Positions 24,468 through 33,575 of a stretch of 47,939 bases of DNA are shown here, in pieces. Made by a program: the position numbers and the translations under genes. Source of the stretch: Polyangiaceae bacterium (GTDB lineage Bacteria > Myxococcota_A > Polyangia > Polyangiales > Polyangiaceae); contig JAJDAH010000139.1 in assembly GCA_029261965.1 (NCBI GenBank), forward strand, positions 1 to 47,939. Reading direction: 5' to 3'. Every line of letters starts with the position of its first letter. The stretch's first letter is position 1. The notes below the pieces were generated by a model. That model was not told where the DNA came from, did no database searches, and saw only the letters and a list, made by a program, of their open reading frames with translations.

Positions 24468-25460
24468 ATGAGCAATCGAATTCAAACCGTCACCGGCCCC
24501 ATCTCACCGGACGACCTCGGGACGACCTTGGTTCACGAGCACCTGCTCATCGGTTGGCCGGGTTGGGAGTCGGACACCATCCGTCCGGGCCCCGGGCGCT
24601 CGGAGACGGTCAGCATCTGCGTCGACAGGGTAGCGGAGATGAAAGACGTGGGCGTCACCGCGATGATCGACCCTTGTCCGAACGACCTCGGCCGCGATGT
24701 CGAGCTCATGGCCGACGTGGCGTCGAAGACGGGTTTTCAGATCATCTGCGCCACTGGACTCTACAAGGAGGACCTCGGCGGGGCCCCGTACTGGAAGTTC
24801 CGGCAAAGCTCCGGGGGCACGGCCAACGAGATCGCCGAGCTCTACATTCGCGAGCTGACCGACGGCATCGGCAGCACGGGTGTCAAGGCGGGCATCATCA
24901 AGGTCGCCACCGGCGCTCCGAAGATCACCGACTACGAGCTCATGCTGCTCGAAGCGGCGGCCATCGCGGCGAAGGAGACCGGGGCACCCATCATCACGCA
25001 CACCGACGAGGGCGTACTCGGCGACGAGCAGCAGGCGGTGCTCAGCAAGCACGGCGTGCCCCCCCATCGAATGATCATCGGCCACTCCTGCGGCTCGAGC
25101 GACCACGACTATCACATGCGTATCATCGACGGCGGCTCCTACATCGCGTTCGATCGCTTCGGAATCGCCCTCTTTCAAAGCGACGAGCAACGAGTCGCCT
25201 CGCTGCTGAAGCTCCTGAAAAAAGGCGCGGCGTCCCAGGTGGTCGTTTCGCACGACTCGGTCTGGTGTTGGCGTGGTCAGCCGTTTCCCAACCCCGAAGC
25301 CATGGCTCCGCTCTTGGAGGTGTGGAACCCCAGCCACTTCCACAAACGTGTCATCCCCATGCTCGAGGAGGGCGGCGCCACCGCCGAGCAGATCCGAACG
25401 ATGCTGGTGGACAACCCCCGCAGATTCTTCGCCGGCGACCCGCTTCCCGCCCTCGGATGA
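24468..25460 (+). CDS. phosphotriesterase-family metal hydrolase
   Basis: 330 aa of the amidohydrolase superfamily, phosphotriesterase/lactonase branch. Binuclear metal ligands are all visible: H23 and H25 in LVHEHL, the carboxylated lysine K145 (GIIKVATG), H178 (ITHTDEG), H206 (IGHSCGSSD) and D263 (VSHDSVW). Members hydrolyse lactones or phosphotriesters; the substrate here cannot be told. There is no signal peptide, so it is cytoplasmic. Confidence 0.92.
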   Translation: MSNRIQTVTGPISPDDLGTTLVHEHLLIGWPGWESDTIRPGPGRSETVSICVDRVAEMKDVGVTAMIDPCPNDLGRDVELMADVASKTGFQIICATGLYKEDLGGAPYWKFRQSSGGTANEIAELYIRELTDGIGSTGVKAGIIKVATGAPKITDYELMLLEAAAIAAKETGAPIITHTDEGVLGDEQQAVLSKHGVPPHRMIIGHSCGSSDHDYHMRIIDGGSYIAFDRFGIALFQSDEQRVASLLKLLKKGAASQVVVSHDSVWCWRGQPFPNPEAMAPLLEVWNPSHFHKRVIPMLEEGGATAEQIRTMLVDNPRRFFAGDPLPALG

Positions 25461-25537
25461 AGCCGCCGTTCAGCCCCCGCGCGGACCGGGGCGAGCCCAG
25501 TTGACTCGCGACTGAAAAGTGGTTCAGTTCCCCCCCG

Positions 25538-26257
25538 ATGAACCTGCACCAGTTTCCAGGGTCGTTTGGCCTCCCCAACGCGAGCCCCTTTTGCATGCGG
25601 GTCGAGACCTTCTGCAGGATCGCCGGGATCGACTACGAAGTCGTGGACCAGCCGGACCCTCGGAGCGCACCCAAAAAAAAGCTGCCGGTCATCGACGACG
25701 GCGGCAAGATCGTGCCGGATTCCGGATTCATCGTCGACTACCTGAGCAAGAAACACGGTGTCGACCTCGATGAGAAACTGACCCCGGAGCAAAAGGCGTT
25801 AGCCCACGCGCTCACGCGCATGCTCTGCGAGCACTACTACTGGGTGATAGTTTATTACCGCTTCAAGCACGAACCAACCTGGGGAGTCGTGCGTGAGGGA
25901 TTCAAAAACATGATGCCGGCAGTGATTGGTGGCTTGGTGCTGAAAATGGTTCGCAAGCAGACCATCAAGCAGTGCGAGCAAGCCGGCGTTGGCCGACACT
26001 CCGAACCCGAAGTGGCAAAGATCGCCGAAGCCGACATCGACTCCCTCGCGGCTTGTCTCGGTGACAAACAGTTCTTCTTCGGCGCCGAGCCGACGAGCTT
26101 CGACGCGACGGCGTTCGCTTTTCTGGCGAACACACTCTGGGGGCCGGGCGATCCTCCGATTCGCGGCGCCGCGGCCAAACACCAGAACCTCGTCGCCTAC
26201 ACGAAGCGCATGCGAGACAAGTACTTCGCCGACATGGAGGCCGGGAAGACGAGCTGA
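25538..26257 (+). CDS. glutathione S-transferase-like protein (Fax/metaxin type)
   Basis: 239 aa. The N-terminal thioredoxin-fold domain has SPFCMRVE (C19) and LPVIDDGGKIVPDSGFIVDY, typical of the glutathione-binding site. The C-terminal helical domain has the FFFGAEPTSFDATAFAFLA motif of the failed-axon-connections/metaxin GST branch. Role unknown, possibly detoxification. It lies 21 nt upstream of the hydroxylase gene and is probably co-transcribed with it. Confidence 0.85.
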   Translation: MNLHQFPGSFGLPNASPFCMRVETFCRIAGIDYEVVDQPDPRSAPKKKLPVIDDGGKIVPDSGFIVDYLSKKHGVDLDEKLTPEQKALAHALTRMLCEHYYWVIVYYRFKHEPTWGVVREGFKNMMPAVIGGLVLKMVRKQTIKQCEQAGVGRHSEPEVAKIAEADIDSLAACLGDKQFFFGAEPTSFDATAFAFLANTLWGPGDPPIRGAAAKHQNLVAYTKRMRDKYFADMEAGKTS

Positions 26258-26278
26258 GCGCTTCCCGAGAACCACCGC

Positions 26279-26953
26279 ATGTTCGAGTTCTATTCGATCG
26301 TCGCCGCGGCGATGGTGTTCGACGTCGTCGTGCTCGCCATTCTGGTGTGGGCGTTCGCTTCACCGCGATTCGCTGCCCAGCGAATCAGCCAAGCCCCGAC
26401 GATGAAGGTGTCCCGGAGCGCGCGACTCGAGAACATCGCCGTCAGTAGCACTCTCTCGCTTCTTACCGTCGTCGGCGGGACCTACGCACTGTTCGACGTG
26501 CTGTTTCATCAGCGCGAGACGCCGCTCTGGCTCATCGCGCTCCAGGGCGTGGGTATCCTCGTCGTCTACGATTTTCTCTACTATTTCATGCACCGGGGCA
26601 TGCACAACAAGAAGGTGATGCGGTTCGTGCACGGCGTGCACCACCGAGCCCGCAACCCGTCTTCGCTGGAAAGCTTCTACCTGCACCCGGCGGAGCTCTT
26701 CGCCGGTCTAGCTTTGCTCATGCTCTGCACGTTCATCGTCGGGCCGGTGCACATCTACTCGTTCGGCGCCGCATTTTTCATCTACTCGCCGCTCAACATC
26801 GTCATTCACTGCGGGCTTCGTTTCAAAAATCCGTTGCTCGCACCGATCACCTTCCTGACCAAAAAGCACCACGTGCATCACATGGATGACTTCGGTCGGA
26901 ACTACGCGTCGCTCACACCGCTGCCCGACTTGGTCTTCCGTACCTACGGCTGA
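26279..26953 (+). CDS. fatty acid hydroxylase/sterol desaturase superfamily membrane protein
   Basis: 224 aa diiron membrane enzyme. Several hydrophobic segments surround the histidine boxes: H105-x3-H109 (HRGMH), H118-x2-H121-H122 (HGVHH) and HHVHH (197-201). They would bind two irons and hydroxylate or desaturate a lipid. Substrate unknown; the family includes sterol desaturases and alkylglycerol monooxygenase relatives. It follows the GST-like gene closely. Confidence 0.9.
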   Translation: MFEFYSIVAAAMVFDVVVLAILVWAFASPRFAAQRISQAPTMKVSRSARLENIAVSSTLSLLTVVGGTYALFDVLFHQRETPLWLIALQGVGILVVYDFLYYFMHRGMHNKKVMRFVHGVHHRARNPSSLESFYLHPAELFAGLALLMLCTFIVGPVHIYSFGAAFFIYSPLNIVIHCGLRFKNPLLAPITFLTKKHHVHHMDDFGRNYASLTPLPDLVFRTYG

Positions 26954-27043
26954 GGCAGTGCGTCATGAAGTAAACATCATGATCGAGGGGGATTGCCGTG
27001 AACTATCGTTGTCCAACACCTGGCCTCGCGATATGAGAAATGC

Positions 27044-28906
27044 ATGGCCTCAATCGCACTTCGTTTCGGCACCAGCATCGTTCTAGGCGGCGCGCTCCTC
27101 GCCGCATGCTCTTCGAGCGGCGGGTCCGGGAATCAGAATCCGTTCGGCGGTACGGGCGGCGGGGGCGGCGGTGGCGGAATCGGAACCAGCACCTGTGGCA
27201 CCTGCTCGCTCACCGGAAGCTACGTGCCGTGCGACGCGAACGGCAACCCGACGGCGCCGGTGGCGTGCGACGACATTTGCACGCCCATGGTGGGTTGCAC
27301 GGACTGCACACCCGGCGGCCGCGGTTGCATGGGCAACGAGATCCGGGACTGCAATCCCGACGGCACCCTCGGCAGCAATGTGATCGAAACCTGCGACGTC
27401 GGGGCAGGTCTCACGTGCTCCGAAGGCATGTGTCGAAACGGTTGCGAAGTCGCCGAAGGGCAGCCGTCGAACATCGGGTGCGAGTTCTGGGCGGTGGACC
27501 TCGACCAGCAAGACGCCATCAGTGATCCGGCCAGCGCGCCTTGGGGCGTCGTGCTGTCGAACACCGGACAGTCTCAGGCGAACGTGACCATCGAAATCAA
27601 CCAGGCCCCGCAGGGGTCACCAATTCAAACGATGGTGGTGCAGCAGATCTCGGTGGCCCCGGGCGCACTCCAAGCCGTGGGTCTGCCCACCCGCGAGCTC
27701 GACTGCGGCGTCATGCCGAACGACTACCGATCTCCGGGCACTTGTTTGTCGTCGAACGCTTTCAGGATCACATCGTCTTCGCCACTCGTGGTCTATCAGT
27801 TCAACGTCTTCGAGAACGCCTTCTCGAACGACGCATCGCTGCTTCTTCCGTCGAACGCGCTCGGCAAGGTCTATCGCGTGCTCAATTGGTCCGCCGGGCA
27901 TGCCACGGACCCCTTCGCCCTCGGGATCCTCGATCGCTCCTACGTCACGATTGTCGGCACCCAGCCCAATACCACCGTGCGGGTGAAACCCACCTGGCGC
28001 GTCCGCGGCAACCCCCCCATCATGCCGACCAACGCCGGAGACATCATCGAAGTCCAAATCGGCCCGTTCGACGTGCTCAACCTCGAGACCGACGACGCCA
28101 CCCTCGCTGAAGCCTCTTTGCCGTTGGTCGCCGACTTCAGCGGAACCGGAATCGACGCGAGCGCCCCGATCGCGGTGTTCACCGGCGTCGAAAGCACCTC
28201 GGTGCCCTACCACGTCGACATTCCCACCTACCCCGGGTGGATGGATGAGTCGTGCTGCTTGGACCATCTCGAGGAGCAGCTCTTTCCGCTCGAATCGGTC
28301 GGCCGTTCTTTCGTGATCACCCGCAGCCCCATCCGCTCCACCGGCAGCTACGTCGAACCCGACGTACTCAGGTTCGTCGGCGGCGCCGCGCCGAGCACCC
28401 TCTCGACGAGCCTTCCTCCGCCGTTCGACAACTTCACGATCCAGCCAGGCGAGGTGCGCGACACCTGGACCGACAAGGACATCACCGTCAGCGCGACCGA
28501 GCCGGTGCTGATCGGACAACTGCTCATCAGCCAGGGCTACATTCAAGGAACGTTGATCGGTGATCCGGCGCTCACGATGTTCCCACCGGTGGAGCAGTAC
28601 CGCACGGAGTACGTGTTTCTCACGCCCAACTCTTGGACCGAAAACTGGGTCGTCATCTCCGCGCAGGTCAACGGCTTGGTCGGCATCGATGGGCTCGAAC
28701 CTTCGAATTGCACCATCACGCCCGCCGGCAACCTCGACGGCGTGGAGTACGAATCTCGGCGATGTCCCCTGGGAGAAGGCGTTCACCGAATCTCGGGGGA
28801 TCTGCCCTTCGGTGTCGTCGCCTATGGGTACGGCAGCGCCGGAAGCTACGCCTTCGCCGGCGGCGCCGACGTGAAGCCGATCTACGAGCCGCCCCCCGTT
28901 TTCTGA
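27044..28906 (+). CDS. IgGFc-binding-type surface lipoprotein
   Basis: 620 aa. The signal peptide has lipobox LAAC, then a Gly-rich linker and a Cys-rich region (about 50-150: CGTCSLTG, CTDCTPGGRGC, CDVGAGLTC). The bulk (about 150-615) resembles the IgGFc-binding N-terminal domain: FRITSSSPLVVYQFNVFENA, YVTIVGTQPNTTVRVKPT, FPPVEQYRTEYVFLTPNSW, FGVVAYGYGSAGSYAFAGG. In myxobacteria such proteins are cell-surface or secreted and of unknown role, possibly adhesion. The start follows the nearest ATG; no Shine-Dalgarno is clear. Confidence 0.82.
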   Translation: MASIALRFGTSIVLGGALLAACSSSGGSGNQNPFGGTGGGGGGGGIGTSTCGTCSLTGSYVPCDANGNPTAPVACDDICTPMVGCTDCTPGGRGCMGNEIRDCNPDGTLGSNVIETCDVGAGLTCSEGMCRNGCEVAEGQPSNIGCEFWAVDLDQQDAISDPASAPWGVVLSNTGQSQANVTIEINQAPQGSPIQTMVVQQISVAPGALQAVGLPTRELDCGVMPNDYRSPGTCLSSNAFRITSSSPLVVYQFNVFENAFSNDASLLLPSNALGKVYRVLNWSAGHATDPFALGILDRSYVTIVGTQPNTTVRVKPTWRVRGNPPIMPTNAGDIIEVQIGPFDVLNLETDDATLAEASLPLVADFSGTGIDASAPIAVFTGVESTSVPYHVDIPTYPGWMDESCCLDHLEEQLFPLESVGRSFVITRSPIRSTGSYVEPDVLRFVGGAAPSTLSTSLPPPFDNFTIQPGEVRDTWTDKDITVSATEPVLIGQLLISQGYIQGTLIGDPALTMFPPVEQYRTEYVFLTPNSWTENWVVISAQVNGLVGIDGLEPSNCTITPAGNLDGVEYESRRCPLGEGVHRISGDLPFGVVAYGYGSAGSYAFAGGADVKPIYEPPPVF

Positions 28907-28978
28907 GCCCGGCGGTCCGTCGCCATTGCTCCAGGCAGCTCCTTCCCCTCTTCCAAAGCCGTCACGCGACCTGTCCGC

Positions 28979-28984
28979 TATACT
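28979..28984 (+). promoter_or_regulatory. putative -10 box, leaderless start of 28994 gene
   Basis: TATACT (five of six match TATAAT) lies 9 nt before the GTG at 28994. No clear -35 is seen. Confidence 0.45.
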
Positions 28985-28993
28985 GGCGGGACC

Positions 28994-30070
28994 GTGGAAA
29001 AATTCGCTAGAGAGCACAGGCGCCAGTTCGGTCAATTCGAAGTCCTCGACTTCGTCGACGAGGACGAGATCGCCCGGGTCCGCACGAACCTCGACGTGAA
29101 GAACCCGACGTCGATCCGCTGGAACGCGTGGGAGTACGGCAGCGAAGTCGCGGAGCTTCGGCGGCTCTACGAAAAAGGCAAGACCGCTCAGTGGAATGCC
29201 ACCTCCGACATCGACTGGAGCATCCCCCTGTCGGACGAGGAGTGGATCGGCGTCCCCGACGCGTCGCTGCTCGCCAACATCTGCAAGCTGATGGGCAAAG
29301 ACGAAAAGACGCAAAAGGCGGCCATGTTCGACGAAGTCGCTTGGCTCCTGAGCCAGTTGCTTCACGGCGAGCAGGGCGCGCTCCAGATTTGCGGGCAGCT
29401 CACCAACCTCTGCCCGACCACCGACGAGAAGTTTTACTCCGCCAGCCAGGTCGCCGACGAAGCTCGGCACACCGAGGTCTTCGCCCGGCTTTTGAGCGAC
29501 AAGTTCGGCACCATCTATCCCATCAGCCCGGTAGCCAAGACCCTTCTCGACGCCCTTCTCACCGTCGACGGCTACTACATGAAGACCCTCGGCATGCAGA
29601 CGCTCTTCGAGGGTTTTGCCATGGGTCTGATGGATCTCCTGCGGACCAACCTCCGTCACCCACTTTTGCTCGACGTGCTCAAGCGAGTCATCGTCGACGA
29701 AGCGCGTCACGCCGCGTTCGGCGTCCTGACCATGCGGCGAGTCGTGAACGAGGTCGGCGAAGAAGAGCGCTATCGCATGGAGGACTGGTCGTTCTCCGTT
29801 TTGGAGGCACTCAACGCCAATCAAAACCTGGCGATGCTGCGCCAAGTGGGGCCCAAGTACGGTCTGGATCCGGACGCAGTCACCCACGGCATGCTGGCCC
29901 AACCCACCTGGGCGGAGATGAACAGCATGGTGTTCATGCACACCGTCGTGCCGAACTTGGTTCGCCTCGGACTCATCAGCGAGCGCACACGGACGAAGTG
30001 GGAGAAGCTCGGAATGCTCACCGACATCCGCAAAGCCGAGCAAGGTCCCACGCCCCCCGACGTGGACTGA
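28994..30070 (+). CDS. ferritin-like diiron protein
   Basis: 358 aa, soluble and mostly helical. The diiron four-helix-bundle ligands appear as E126 (HGEQGA), E156-x2-H159 (DEARHTEV), E206 (LFEGFAMG) and E236-x2-H239 (DEARHAAF). This is the pattern of ribonucleotide-reductase-like or AurF-like oxygenases, which activate O2. Substrate unknown. It starts with GTG at 28994 and is convergent with the leftward 30108 gene. Confidence 0.82.
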   Translation: MEKFAREHRRQFGQFEVLDFVDEDEIARVRTNLDVKNPTSIRWNAWEYGSEVAELRRLYEKGKTAQWNATSDIDWSIPLSDEEWIGVPDASLLANICKLMGKDEKTQKAAMFDEVAWLLSQLLHGEQGALQICGQLTNLCPTTDEKFYSASQVADEARHTEVFARLLSDKFGTIYPISPVAKTLLDALLTVDGYYMKTLGMQTLFEGFAMGLMDLLRTNLRHPLLLDVLKRVIVDEARHAAFGVLTMRRVVNEVGEEERYRMEDWSFSVLEALNANQNLAMLRQVGPKYGLDPDAVTHGMLAQPTWAEMNSMVFMHTVVPNLVRLGLISERTRTKWEKLGMLTDIRKAEQGPTPPDVD

Positions 30071-30071
30071 A

Positions 30072-30091
30072 CGGCGAGAACGGCCTCGCCG
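30072..30091. terminator. small hairpin between convergent genes
   Basis: CGGCGAG (30072-30078) pairs with CTCGCCG (30085-30091) over a 6-nt loop, directly after the stop at 30070. There is no T-tract. Confidence 0.4.
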
Positions 30092-30107
30092 ACTTCACGT
30101 CCGTCGC

Positions 30108-30725
30108 CTACAGCACCCCGGCGCCGAGGATGCATCGAATCGTCCCGACGATGAGCCCGATCGAGCCCACGACGATCGCGGCGATGTAGATCCCCGAGTC
30201 CTGCGCTTGCCCTTGCACGTCTTTCGGTCCGGAAGTGAGACCCACGATGCCGATGACCGCACCGCCGCCATTGAGGGGCACGCCAAACCAGTTGATCCAG
30301 CCCAAACAAGGAAACAGCCCCAGAATGCAGAGTGCCGCGCCGAGGATCAAAAGTACGAGCGCAGCCGTCTTCATGCCCTGCGCTTGCTGTTGCGCTCCGG
30401 CGCTCATGTTTTGGATCGGCGCGCCGAGGTTCGGCGGCGTCATGGGCCGCGGAGCACCGGGGGGCGGTTGAAACCCTCCGCCATGACCACCGCCTCCGGG
30501 AGGAGGACCGTAGCCGGGTGGGCCGCCGTGTCCGGGTGGGCCGCCGTGTCCGGGCGGGCCGCCGTACCCAGGAGGGCCTCCGCCGGGAGGTCCGCCGTGC
30601 CCCGGAGGTTGTCCACCGGGTGGGGGACCGTAACCACCGGGAGGCCCCTGTCCTCCACCTCCCCCGGCGGGTGGTCCGTAACCGCCAGGCGGTTGTTGGC
30701 CGAGCTCATGCAGCGAATCGATCAT
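30108..30725 (-). CDS. Gly/Pro-rich membrane protein
   Basis: 205 aa. The first 100 residues are a low-complexity tail of GGPPGYG/GGPPGHG repeats. Two or three membrane helices follow (AALVLLILGAALCILGLFPC, WFGVPLNGGGAVIGIVGL, IYIAAIVVGSIGLIVGTI). Such a tail is usually cytoplasmic and disordered. Start ATG 30725 overlaps the stop of the upstream DUF2752 gene (ATGA). The frame is open further, but that part overlaps the upstream gene. Function unknown. Confidence 0.78.
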   Translation of the reverse strand: MIDSLHELGQQPPGGYGPPAGGGGGQGPPGGYGPPPGGQPPGHGGPPGGGPPGYGGPPGHGGPPGHGGPPGYGPPPGGGGHGGGFQPPPGAPRPMTPPNLGAPIQNMSAGAQQQAQGMKTAALVLLILGAALCILGLFPCLGWINWFGVPLNGGGAVIGIVGLTSGPKDVQGQAQDSGIYIAAIVVGSIGLIVGTIRCILGAGVL

Positions 30726-31084
30726 GCGAGCAGTCTTTCCGGAGCAATGAAGAAACGCGGCGGCGACATCCAAAGTCGGTAGACGCCCACCGCGGAAACG
30801 ACGAACAGGACGACGAACAACGGCCAGATCACGGCGACGCCGGCGTGAAACCCGACGGCCGCCGAAAGATCTCCGTGTGACCAGGCACTGAAAGCGCGTG
30901 AGAGACCGCAGAGCGCGCATCCCGGGCACTCCGCCAACTCGAGCCCCAGCCAAACCAGATGATCACGCCTCGCGATCTCCACAGGATCGAACGCCACAGA
31001 AATCGCGAGGCAAGCGGCGGCAAACGCCCCCGGGGCCGCGACCAGTAGCTTCAGAAGCGCGCCCATTAAGCGTTCCGCCATCAC
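30722..31084 (-). CDS. DUF2752 family membrane protein
   Basis: 120 aa with about three membrane segments and the DUF2752-type motif CPGCALCGLSRAFSA (family pattern CPxCGxTRA), followed by GDLSAAVGFHAGVAVIWPLF. Role unknown. It starts with GTG 31084 or the next codon, ATG 31081. TAACAT lies 10 nt upstream. It is coupled by overlap to the Gly/Pro-rich membrane protein gene. Confidence 0.8.
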   Translation of the reverse strand: MMAERLMGALLKLLVAAPGAFAAACLAISVAFDPVEIARRDHLVWLGLELAECPGCALCGLSRAFSAWSHGDLSAAVGFHAGVAVIWPLFVVLFVVSAVGVYRLWMSPPRFFIAPERLLA

Positions 31085-31094
31085 GCCCGGCGGG

Positions 31095-31100
31095 ATGTTA
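31095..31100 (-). promoter_or_regulatory. putative -10 box, leaderless start of DUF2752 gene
   Basis: TAACAT on the minus strand, 10 nt before the GTG at 31084. Confidence 0.35.
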
Positions 31101-31141
31101 GCGCGGTTTGCGCCGCTCGGGACGATTCGAAGGGGAGCGCT

Positions 31142-32179
31142 TCAGTTGCCGGGCAACATGCTCGGATCCGGGCGAAACCCGCGCGCGATCCCGTCCTCGT
31201 CCGGCGTCACCATGATGCAAATCTGCGGTTGAACCTCGTCCCCCTCGTTCTCGACCCACCACTGGCCGAACAGAATGCACATCTCGTCGGTCGCCTTCGA
31301 TCCGAAGCGCAGTGGGGCATCGGTCGTATTGTTGAAGTCGCATTGAAAGCGGAAGCCGGATCCTTCACCCACACGCATTGGTGTGTCGAAGACGTAGTCG
31401 TTTTCGCCGTCCCAGTCGGTGCTCGTCCAAATGTGCTCGCCGTCCTTGTCGCCGCCGGCGTGCCAAACGGAAAAGTCCGTTCCCCACCGGTGGGTGTGGC
31501 GGGTGATCGAGCCGAGCATGGCACTTTGACCGAGCGCACACTCGCCGACGAAAGATGCCTGCGACCTCGCGGGCGTGTCGATGCCCAGGTTCACGAACGC
31601 CATCGTTTGCGCGACCTTGCGAACGCGATCCTCCGTCGTCAACCGCACGTTGAGTGCGTGCGCAGCTGGAATCGGGTCGGTCGACGTATTGAGGTAGTGA
31701 TAGTCGAAAATGATCTTGGTCCCCCCGGTGACGATCTTTCCGATGCCCTCGGGGTAGGTGTACGACTTCGAGCGCTCCTGCGAGCCGGCAAAGCTCCTAA
31801 CGTCCGCGAAGCTCGCAATCGAGTGCGCCCCCGTGCACGCCACGTTCTGGCCGACGACCAGCTCGCTCTCGCTCTCGCTGCCGGGAGCGACGGTGTTGAC
31901 GAGCAGGTGATGACTGAACTCCGTCATCATGACGTCGAAACCCTCGACGTAGTAGATGTCGTCGGAGTTGCCCGGGACCTCGAGCACCTCGCAGAACTCC
32001 ACGTCTTCGCCCGGGTGGATAGTGCGGCCCACCGTCCGAAGCTGAAATCCGTTTTCCGGCGGCGACAGCGGCAAGAGCTCGTCCTCCTCGATCGCTGGAC
32101 CCGATTCTTCAGGGTCCGACGATCCACAACCCACGACGAGCGAAGCCATCAAAACGGACAGAGCGAAGTTCAGTTTCAT
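31142..32179 (-). CDS. copper type II monooxygenase-like lipoprotein
   Basis: 345 aa. The lipobox VVGC gives lipidated C18. The mature part resembles the peptidylglycine/dopamine monooxygenase (PHM/DBM) fold with candidate copper ligands H90-H91 (FSHHLLVNT), H161 (DYHYLNTS), H228 and H230 (RHTHRWG) and M300 (DEMC). It would act at the cell surface on an unknown substrate, with copper and a reductant. The ATG at 32179 has GGGAGG 8 nt upstream. Confidence 0.8.
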   Translation of the reverse strand: MKLNFALSVLMASLVVGCGSSDPEESGPAIEEDELLPLSPPENGFQLRTVGRTIHPGEDVEFCEVLEVPGNSDDIYYVEGFDVMMTEFSHHLLVNTVAPGSESESELVVGQNVACTGAHSIASFADVRSFAGSQERSKSYTYPEGIGKIVTGGTKIIFDYHYLNTSTDPIPAAHALNVRLTTEDRVRKVAQTMAFVNLGIDTPARSQASFVGECALGQSAMLGSITRHTHRWGTDFSVWHAGGDKDGEHIWTSTDWDGENDYVFDTPMRVGEGSGFRFQCDFNNTTDAPLRFGSKATDEMCILFGQWWVENEGDEVQPQICIMVTPDEDGIARGFRPDPSMLPGN

Positions 32180-32361
32180 GACGAGAGCCTCCCAGGGACC
32201 AAGTCAGGAAAATACAGGAAATTCCGCGACTTCTCCACCTGGTAACCCAGTGGGGCCGGGTCCGGAATGCGCTCGTTTCGCCACGTGCCGGAACATGCAG
32301 CGCTTTGCCCGAACGCCAGCGTCCGATGTCGACGAAGAAATCGCGCTCCGACCGCCGACGA

Positions 32362-33174
32362 TCAGAGGCCCGCGGCGGAGACGGCGGCCACGCCGATGAA
32401 CAACAGGCCCACGAGCACGACCGTCGCGGTGATGAACCATGCGATCCGCACCGAAGACTTCGCGTCGGCGAGAGACAACTTGTGAGCGCCTCGCGCGTAG
32501 GCGCGTGGTGCTTTTCTGGGAACACGCACCGCCGCTTTCAGCGCGTCGACGGCTTTCGCCGGGCCGTCCGCGAGAGTGAGCGCGATGAAACCGAACGGTG
32601 ACGTGACCAGGTCCCATCCGCAGGAGTACGCGGCAAAACGCAGTCCGCGTTTCCAGCTCGGTTTACCCCCGACGCGACGTACGCCGAGCTCGAGCGCGAG
32701 GCCCCAGACGACGTGGAGGGCGACCATCGCGGCGGCGGCGGCGGGAATGCCCGCGACGACCATCGACACCAAAGTGCGTCGCGCGGCCGGGGCCGCCCAG
32801 ACGGCTTGCCAAAAGTCCGGCGCTAGCGCGTAGATCACCGGCGCCCAGAGCACGGCCAAGCTCGAGATCGCCAGGAGCTCGACGAGCATGGCGAACTTCA
32901 TCGCCTTCGAAACCTCGCCGCCTGGCAGCGAGCCGAACAACGAGTCAGCGTTGAGCGTCGAGAGGCGCGCGGTGGAAATCATGCGCGCCATGGGAGTGGC
33001 CCCCGGACGCTCCCAGGGAATCACCGCGACGACACCCGAGGCCTGCGTCGGTTCGTCCACGTCCACGCATCCCGGGCATTCCGGGTCGCCGCATTGGGCA
33101 CAAACGACCGCCGCGGGAACCTCGACCAGCTCGAGCGCATCCTCGTCGAGCTGCTCCTTTCGGGCGGCGTTCAT
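32362..33174 (-). CDS. membrane protein with N-terminal CxxC...CPGC motif
   Basis: About 270 aa. The N-terminal cytoplasmic part has CAQCGDPECPGC, a zinc-ribbon-like cluster. Five or so membrane segments follow (FAMLVELLAISSLAVLWAPV, TLVSMVVAGIPAAAAAMVAL, IAWFITATVVLVGLLFIGVA), in a Yip1-like arrangement. Function unknown. I take ATG 33174; the frame extends to 33237 with a charged N-terminus. TATGCT lies 12 nt upstream of 33174. Confidence 0.75.
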   Translation of the reverse strand: MNAARKEQLDEDALELVEVPAAVVCAQCGDPECPGCVDVDEPTQASGVVAVIPWERPGATPMARMISTARLSTLNADSLFGSLPGGEVSKAMKFAMLVELLAISSLAVLWAPVIYALAPDFWQAVWAAPAARRTLVSMVVAGIPAAAAAMVALHVVWGLALELGVRRVGGKPSWKRGLRFAAYSCGWDLVTSPFGFIALTLADGPAKAVDALKAAVRVPRKAPRAYARGAHKLSLADAKSSVRIAWFITATVVLVGLLFIGVAAVSAAGL

Positions 33175-33249
33175 GCCGAACCGGGTAGCATACTCGCTAC
33201 TTTTAGGCGACATACGGCGCCCAACCCGGCACGACAATCAGGGGGTTAG

Positions 33250-33536
33250 CTAGGGCTGGTTGCAGGAGAAGTAGCCTGGCGGGAGCCTGCCTTCCGGCTG
33301 ACACGTTTCCCCGGGCTCGCTACACGCGACGCCGTCGAGCGGATGGCACAAATCGTCGCGATCGACCGTGATGTCGTTGTCGCAGGTGCGGTCGGGGGAA
33401 GCTCGGGTTCGTCGGGAACCGCGACCGGGGGCACGTCGGGAGTGGTTCCGCCGCAAGCGGACACCGCGAGAGTCAGGACGACCGAGACGGCTACGACCTC
33501 GCGAACGAACCAAGACGCCGTGCGAGGAACCTGCAT
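33250..33536 (-). pseudogene. small lipoprotein gene with a one-base frameshift
   Basis: The ATG at 33536 opens a typical lipoprotein signal peptide (VVLTLAVSAC, then GGTTPDVPPVAVPDEPELPP). That frame then turns Ser/Thr/Arg-rich. The next frame at the same place gives a convincing Cys-rich end (CDNDITVDRDDLCHPLDG, then ACSEPGETC and YFSCNQP) stopping at 33250. The switch falls at a run of five G on the plus strand (33394-33398), and one more base there would join the frames. It is either a real frameshift mutation, phase variation or a sequencing/assembly error. Confidence 0.7.
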
Positions 33537-33575
33537 GGGGTTGGATCCTCTCTCACCCGAACGCCCAACGCAACG

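Noticed and set aside
27014-27037. TTGTCC-N17-TATGAG upstream of 27044
   Set aside because: The -10 match is weak and the start is only 6 nt away; one more leaderless case is possible but I did not count it.
27617-30043. An 808-aa minus-strand frame
   Set aside because: It is antisense to the IgGFc-type and ferritin-like genes, whose domain motifs are convincing, and it has no recognisable motif.
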